This document shows, one piece after another, positions 41,803-46,044 of a DNA stretch of 46,044 nucleotides. Within the stretch, counting starts at the first letter, position 1. The number at the start of each line of letters is the position of its first letter. The notes beneath the pieces are model-generated. The model had not been told where the DNA came from and made no database searches. It saw only the letters and a list, made by a program, of their open reading frames with translations. The translations under genes and the position numbers were made by a program. Source of the stretch: Taishania pollutisoli (GTDB taxonomy: Bacteria > Bacteroidota > Bacteroidia > Flavobacteriales_D > Crocinitomicaceae); contig NZ_JACVEL010000015.1 in the NCBI RefSeq assembly GCF_014518315.1, positions 1 through 46,044 of the forward strand. Direction: 5' to 3'.

Positions 41803-43384
41803 CAATATACGACTATGGACACCCGTTTTGATCGGAATTGCCATGGCAGCAGGAGTTTTCTTTGGTCGTCAAATGGCTGTGCCCGCTGGTTCCGGTGCAG
41901 GATTGGAATACGGGTATGAGAATTCGAATTATCAAAAGATGCAGGACATCATCGAAATTATTGATAATTATTACGTCGACAGTGTAAACAGAGACGAATT
42001 GTTTGAGCAAACCATTGAAGACATGTTGCACAAACTGGATCCGCACTCCAATTATATCTCAGCAAAAGATTTGCAATTGGCGAATGAGCAGATTCAGGGA
42101 GAATTTTCAGGAATCGGCGTGCGTTTTTTTATCCTGCGTGATACCGTGTGTGTAACAAACGTAATCAAAGGTTCGCCATCCGAACAGGCGGGATTGAAAG
42201 CAGGAGACAAAATTGTAAAAGTAGACGGAAAGACAGTTGCAGGAGTAAAAATCTCGAACGACGGAATTATGTCTAAGCTAAAAGGGCGTACCAATACGGA
42301 AGTAAAGGTAGATATTCTTCGTAACGGAAAGCAATTGACAAAATCGATTATCCGGGGAGCGATTCCGATTTATTCTGTCTCTGCGGCATATATGATCGAT
42401 CCGGAAACAGGATTTATTAAAATTGACCAGTTCTCATTGACAACAGAAGAAGAATTCAGACAGGCCTCTGAAAAATTAATGACCAAAGGAATGAAGCGAC
42501 TCGTGCTTGACCTGAGAGGAAACGCAGGCGGAGTATTGCAGACAGCAACCCAGATTGCAGATGAATTCCTGTCCAACAATAAAATCATTGTTTCAACGAA
42601 AGGACAACACTCAAAAGAACGTTTTTACAGAGCAACCGGTAAGGGAAATCTTGAGAACATAAAGGTAGCTGTACTGATCAATGAAAATTCCGCTTCGGCA
42701 AGTGAAATCCTGGCAGGAGCATTGCAGGACAACGACCGTGCAACAATTGTAGGAAGAAGAAGTTTTGGAAAAGGATTGGTGCAGGAAGATATGAAACTAC
42801 GCGACAACAGTAGTTTGCGGTTGACCATTGCGCGGTATTACACACCAACGGGAAGAAGCATTCAAAAACCGTATAACGGAAACATTGAAGACTATTACCA
42901 CGATCAGATCGACCGGTACGACAATGGAGAATTGTATGCGCCGGATACAACCAAGTTTGTTGATTCACTCAAATTTGTTACCCCGAAAGGAAAAGTTGTG
43001 TACGGAGGAGGCGGAATTATGCCGGATGTGTTTGTTGCGGTTGATACCGTTGGCAACAGCTGGTACCTGGCACAATTGAGGTATACGATGTCTTTCCAGG
43101 CATTCGCGTTTGACTTTGCGAACGGAAAATACGATCAGTGGAAAACACCACAGGAGTATGCACGTACCTTTCATATTTCGGATGCGTTGCTCAATCAATT
43201 CCTGAAATTCAGTGAAAAAGAATCAGGTGTTAAGATTGATCAAACCGGGTTGAAAACAAGTAAACAATGGATTAAGAATATTCTGAAAGCTGAAATTGCA
43301 CGCCAGATCTGGACGGAAGAAGGTTACTTTATCGTTATGAATCAGATAGACAAAGAGGTCCAGACAGCGTTGAAGCATTTTTAA
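41783..43384 (+). CDS. S41 family C-terminal-processing peptidase
   Basis: About 533 residues. An N-terminal membrane anchor (LWTPVLIGIAMAAGVFFG), then a helical region (YQKMQDIIEIIDNYYVDSV), a PDZ domain (about 95-180, with GIGVRFFI, SPSEQAGLKAGDKIVKVDG) and a C-terminal peptidase domain. The Ser-Lys dyad lies in ENSASASEILAGAL and GRRSFGKGLVQ. The start is uncertain: ATG at 41783 follows an A-rich stretch, while ATG at 41792 would also do, and a GTG at 41756 is less likely. It overlaps the dCMP deaminase gene, a pairing I know from other Flavobacteria. Likely periplasmic, membrane-anchored. The role is processing or degradation of periplasmic proteins. Confidence 0.92.
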   Translation: MSQMENNNIRLWTPVLIGIAMAAGVFFGRQMAVPAGSGAGLEYGYENSNYQKMQDIIEIIDNYYVDSVNRDELFEQTIEDMLHKLDPHSNYISAKDLQLANEQIQGEFSGIGVRFFILRDTVCVTNVIKGSPSEQAGLKAGDKIVKVDGKTVAGVKISNDGIMSKLKGRTNTEVKVDILRNGKQLTKSIIRGAIPIYSVSAAYMIDPETGFIKIDQFSLTTEEEFRQASEKLMTKGMKRLVLDLRGNAGGVLQTATQIADEFLSNNKIIVSTKGQHSKERFYRATGKGNLENIKVAVLINENSASASEILAGALQDNDRATIVGRRSFGKGLVQEDMKLRDNSSLRLTIARYYTPTGRSIQKPYNGNIEDYYHDQIDRYDNGELYAPDTTKFVDSLKFVTPKGKVVYGGGGIMPDVFVAVDTVGNSWYLAQLRYTMSFQAFAFDFANGKYDQWKTPQEYARTFHISDALLNQFLKFSEKESGVKIDQTGLKTSKQWIKNILKAEIARQIWTEEGYFIVMNQIDKEVQTALKHF

Positions 43385-43423
43385 AGGATAATTTCGAATA
43401 GTGAATCATGAATGTGGAATGAT

Positions 43424-43510
43424 CAATTATCAAATGACGTGAGTGTAATGCATTGTTCTGAACCCATAATAATTAACACTTGATAATTGCCCCATTGATA
43501 ACTGATAATT
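43424..43510. repeat. Short inverted and direct AT-rich repeats
   Basis: CAATTATCAA (43424-43433) is the exact reverse complement of TTGATAATTG (43480-43489), and TTGATAACTGATAATT follows at 43495-43510. It fills most of the 132-base gap between the S41 gene and the next gene. Confidence 0.55.
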
Positions 43511-43516
43511 AAAAAA

Positions 43517-45034
43517 ATGAAATACTACGCTTACGCCGAATTAAGCCGTTTGTTGAATGAACCCGTTCGTTTCGATAAGTTGGATGACTACATACACGGA
43601 TCAACTGATCCCGTATTGGTGGAATTTCTGGAATACCTGAAGCGTCCGAATGCAGAATTGTTTATCGGCTGGATGGAGCAATGGAAGGAATTGCGGGAAA
43701 TTGTGTTGAAAGGAGAGACATCCGGATCTTTTTCTGACTACCTGCGTGTGCAGGGGCATACACTCTATGCATCATTTCAACAGTTCGTAACTCCTTTTTT
43801 ATTTCCGCAATTGATGCGTACAGCTGAAAGCGGGATGTTGAGCCCGACATTGGAATATGTAACCGTTCTGGAACCGGATGCAAGAGCAATTATTGAAAAT
43901 GTAATTTATGAACAGATAAGTAGGTTGTTTACTGCTGTTCACCAGTTACAAGCACAGAAAAAGGTGACAGAAGAACAATTGGTTCCAGTCATTCACGAAG
44001 TGGTAAATGATCAGATTACAGCCGTTCTGAATGCTTTCTCGAAACGTTCTTATGTACATGTGATCAGTTATGTAGAACATTGTTTTTCTGTATTAGAATC
44101 CAAAGGTTGTACAGTGCGGTTGGCAAACTGGATTGTGAAGCAATTACAACAACTGAAATTGAACCCGGATCACCTCCGTCAATTGTCCGATTTTCAACAA
44201 AAATTACGGTCAGGTGAGGTGCGTGTCGAAAACAAAGGAACACGTATGTCCGGTAGCTGGCTGAAACCGGTTTTAACTGTTGGAACCCTGGTTGTTTTTG
44301 CTGGATTGATTACCTGGATCATCGTATTCAAGCCTTGGAGTGAACACCCGGATCCCCAGGAATTAGCAGGCGGATCGTCCTTTACTGAATTTACAGTGGA
44401 AGAACGTAAACACATAGACTCACTCTTGAAAATTATTCAACCCGAACCGCTGTTTCAGTATTCGGAAGAACAGGATTTTTACATCGAAGGACGAGAGCTG
44501 ATGGTGGATGCCCGAAAAGAATTTTCAAACACAAAAGTGGATAATTTCTACAAAGCATGGGAGGAGTACCTGCTGAAAGATTCCATGCAAACTCCGCAGA
44601 AGTGTAAAGAATTGGCAAAACAGATCACAAAAGATGTCCTTCCGGAAGGATTTACTAAACTGAGTGAGAAAAAGAACGGAAAACCGACATTTGTACGCAA
44701 TGAATCCGATTTTGCCGTACAAGTACTGGTGTTTAATGATCAACCGGGGGCGAAAGCTTATTATTGTGAGTTGAAAAAAGATGAACAGGTAGAGTTTAAC
44801 ATGAATCCGGGGGAGTTCATTGCCGTTGTTGCCGGAAAACATGCCATTCCGTATCAGGCTGCAACTGAAAGTATTGTTTTCTGTGAAATTGATAATGCGA
44901 CCATTAGTTCCTTACTGACCTCTTATGTGCTGAAAGCAAGTAATGAGTATAGCTTTAAGTTCTTGATCTCAGGAACGAATATTTCCGACTTTCAATTGAT
45001 TGATATGTATGGTGTACTGGAACTTAACAGGTAA
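43517..45034 (+). CDS. Single-pass membrane protein of unknown function
   Basis: 505 residues. A soluble, mainly helical N-terminal part (1-245), one transmembrane helix (about 251-270, LTVGTLVVFAGLITWIIVF), and a C-terminal part of about 230 residues. This last part begins with the acidic, helical FTEFTVEERKHIDSLLKI and ends in a beta-rich section (YCELKKDEQVEFNMNPGEFI, then VLELNR). There is no signal peptide, so topology is probably cytoplasmic N-terminus and periplasmic C-terminus. I recognise no domain. It lies 132 bases after the S41 gene and could be read through from it, but has no clear promoter. Function unknown. Confidence 0.75.
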   Translation: MKYYAYAELSRLLNEPVRFDKLDDYIHGSTDPVLVEFLEYLKRPNAELFIGWMEQWKELREIVLKGETSGSFSDYLRVQGHTLYASFQQFVTPFLFPQLMRTAESGMLSPTLEYVTVLEPDARAIIENVIYEQISRLFTAVHQLQAQKKVTEEQLVPVIHEVVNDQITAVLNAFSKRSYVHVISYVEHCFSVLESKGCTVRLANWIVKQLQQLKLNPDHLRQLSDFQQKLRSGEVRVENKGTRMSGSWLKPVLTVGTLVVFAGLITWIIVFKPWSEHPDPQELAGGSSFTEFTVEERKHIDSLLKIIQPEPLFQYSEEQDFYIEGRELMVDARKEFSNTKVDNFYKAWEEYLLKDSMQTPQKCKELAKQITKDVLPEGFTKLSEKKNGKPTFVRNESDFAVQVLVFNDQPGAKAYYCELKKDEQVEFNMNPGEFIAVVAGKHAIPYQAATESIVFCEIDNATISSLLTSYVLKASNEYSFKFLISGTNISDFQLIDMYGVLELNR

Positions 45035-45088
45035 GTTATTCAGTGACCAATCAGGAAATGACGGAGGTTGGCCCTGTTTCGATGCGTG

Positions 45089-45853
45089 TTAACGTGTAAA
45101 CACCCATTCATCGGCTGTTGATAAATTAGCGTCAAACCGATATCCGTCGCTGTCGAATGCCTTGAGATCTTCCGGGTGACTTAATTTGTTCTTTATTATA
45201 TAATGCGCCATTGACCCGCGGGCATTTTTTGCATAGGTCATAATCACTTTGTACTCCCCATTTTTGAATTCTTTGAAAACAGGTGTAATTAACCGGTGTT
45301 TTAATTGTTTGTGTTGAATCGCTTTGAAATATTCAGAAGAAGCAAGGTTAATAATCACTTCACCTGTTGCCAGCTCATCCGTTAATGCCTTATTCAATTT
45401 AAGTCCCCAGAAATCGTACAGGTTTTTTGTTTTAGGGGTAATGGCCCATTTGGTTCCCATTTCCAGTCGGTAAGGGTAGAGGAGATCCAATGGTTTCAAA
45501 ATACCATACAGCCCGGATAGAATACGGAGATTCTCATTCGCATACAGGAAATCAGCAGTGTCAAATGACGAGACATTCAATCCCCGGTAAACCTCTCCCG
45601 TAAAAACGGTAACTGCGGGTTTGCTTGTTTCAGATAGCGCAACCGGGAGCGTCCAGTTTTTATTCCTGTTAACGTTCAGTTCAGCAATATCCCTGGAAAC
45701 ATGCATCAGTTTTTCCAGTTTCCCGGCAGATAATTTCGACAATTTGTTCATGAGCGTGTCCGCTTCTTTTAGAAACTGAGCAGTTGTAACCTGTGGAACA
45801 GGAATGTCAATCGTCATGTCAATTGATTTGGCCGGGGAAATTAGAATTTTCAT
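45089..45853 (-). CDS. yaaA: Peroxide stress protein YaaA
   Basis: 254 residues, the full length of the YaaA/UPF0246 family. Blocks are MKILISPAKSIDM, TVFTGEVYRGLNV (about 80-92), LYGILKPLDLLYPYRLEMG (about 116-134), NLASSEYFKAI and YAKNARGSMAHYIIKN. Members protect against hydrogen peroxide by limiting free intracellular iron; the mechanism is only partly known. ATG at 45853. A TATATTTG -7 element (45890-45883) lies about 30 bases upstream. Convergent with the orphan membrane-protein gene. Confidence 0.95.
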   Translation of the reverse strand: MKILISPAKSIDMTIDIPVPQVTTAQFLKEADTLMNKLSKLSAGKLEKLMHVSRDIAELNVNRNKNWTLPVALSETSKPAVTVFTGEVYRGLNVSSFDTADFLYANENLRILSGLYGILKPLDLLYPYRLEMGTKWAITPKTKNLYDFWGLKLNKALTDELATGEVIINLASSEYFKAIQHKQLKHRLITPVFKEFKNGEYKVIMTYAKNARGSMAHYIIKNKLSHPEDLKAFDSDGYRFDANLSTADEWVFTR

Positions 45854-45882
45854 ATAGATGGTGTTTGTTGTATATCTCGCTG

Positions 45883-45890
45883 CAAATATA
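45883..45890 (-). promoter_or_regulatory. Putative -7 element (TATATTTG) for yaaA
   Basis: Exact TAnnTTTG match on the minus strand, giving a leader of about 26 bases. Confidence 0.4.
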
Positions 45891-46044
45891 CAAAACCAGT
45901 CATACGATAACGGCAGTGATTATAAAAAATACAACCGAGCGATTTAAAAACAAATGAAAAATACAACTTTAGAAAGAAGGACACGAAATGGTTCTGAACT
46001 GCGGAATTTTCTTCTTACAATTCAGGTTCAGTCCCAGTGACACC

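Noticed and set aside
45954..46040. A 28-codon frame at the right edge, beginning MKNTTLERR.
   Set aside because: Too short and at the contig edge, with no support beyond an ATG; codons and composition do not distinguish it from chance.
46000..46044. Final bases ending GGTTCAGTCCCAGTGACACC, resembling a tRNA T-arm.
   Set aside because: The flanking five-base stem does not pair and no acceptor stem, anticodon arm or CCA can be drawn.

Overview
The window reads as a chromosomal contig of a low-GC Bacteroidetes bacterium, most likely Flavobacteriales and perhaps Crocinitomicaceae/Fluviicola-like. The evidence is a gliding-type (CHU_C, type IX secretion) C-terminal domain, TonB-dependent receptors with carboxypeptidase-regulatory N-termini, SAM-dependent FkbM genes, A-rich rather than Shine-Dalgarno start regions, and many promoter -7 elements of the Bacteroidetes form TAnnTTTG. 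The left edge cuts through the 3' end of a 5S rRNA, so an rRNA operon lies to the left. I see no tRNA, IS element, phage gene or CRISPR array.

Layout. 1-56: 5S rRNA end with terminator. 520-6548 (minus): polytopic membrane protein, Cys-rich secreted protein, DUF4139/MuiA-like protein, CAP-domain protein. 6631-9724 (minus): hemW, a fused mtnD-mtnC gene and mtnB, a partial methionine-salvage set. 9808-11826: DUF4412 secreted protein, then a convergent class I aminotransferase that could supply the last salvage step. 12027-14200: FkbM methyltransferase and Wzx-like flippase. 14504-20827 (minus): TonB-dependent receptor, family 5 solute-binding lipoprotein, dxs. 20975-21646: small secreted protein with a sorting-like tail.

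21740-31920 (plus) is a surface-glycan locus: a sigma54 activator lacking the usual Fis helix-turn-helix, then a YfhO-family membrane protein, GT2 glycosyltransferase, FkbM methyltransferase, small methyltransferase, LicD, a second GT2 and a second flippase. 32089-35142 (minus) encodes a large type IX-secreted protein with a C-type lectin fold. 35319-37125 is a LytS/LytTR two-component pair. 37127-38349 (minus) holds a CoA-pyrophosphatase-type NUDIX gene and a lipoprotein. 38558-40990 is an outer-membrane barrel receptor. 40996-41169 (minus) is a previously untracked 57-residue basic protein. 41362-45034 (plus) encodes dCMP deaminase, S41 protease and an orphan single-pass membrane protein. 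45089-45853 (minus) is yaaA.

The most interesting structure outside genes is (i) a two-copy element just downstream of two adjacent minus-strand genes, with conserved ends and a variable middle, and (ii) a four-copy dispersed non-coding repeat of about 90 bp, two copies in tandem. Other unusual points are the ARD/acireductone-synthase fusion, the HTH-less sigma54 activator, TTG starts for hemW and dxs, and promoters placed so close to start codons that transcripts would be leaderless.
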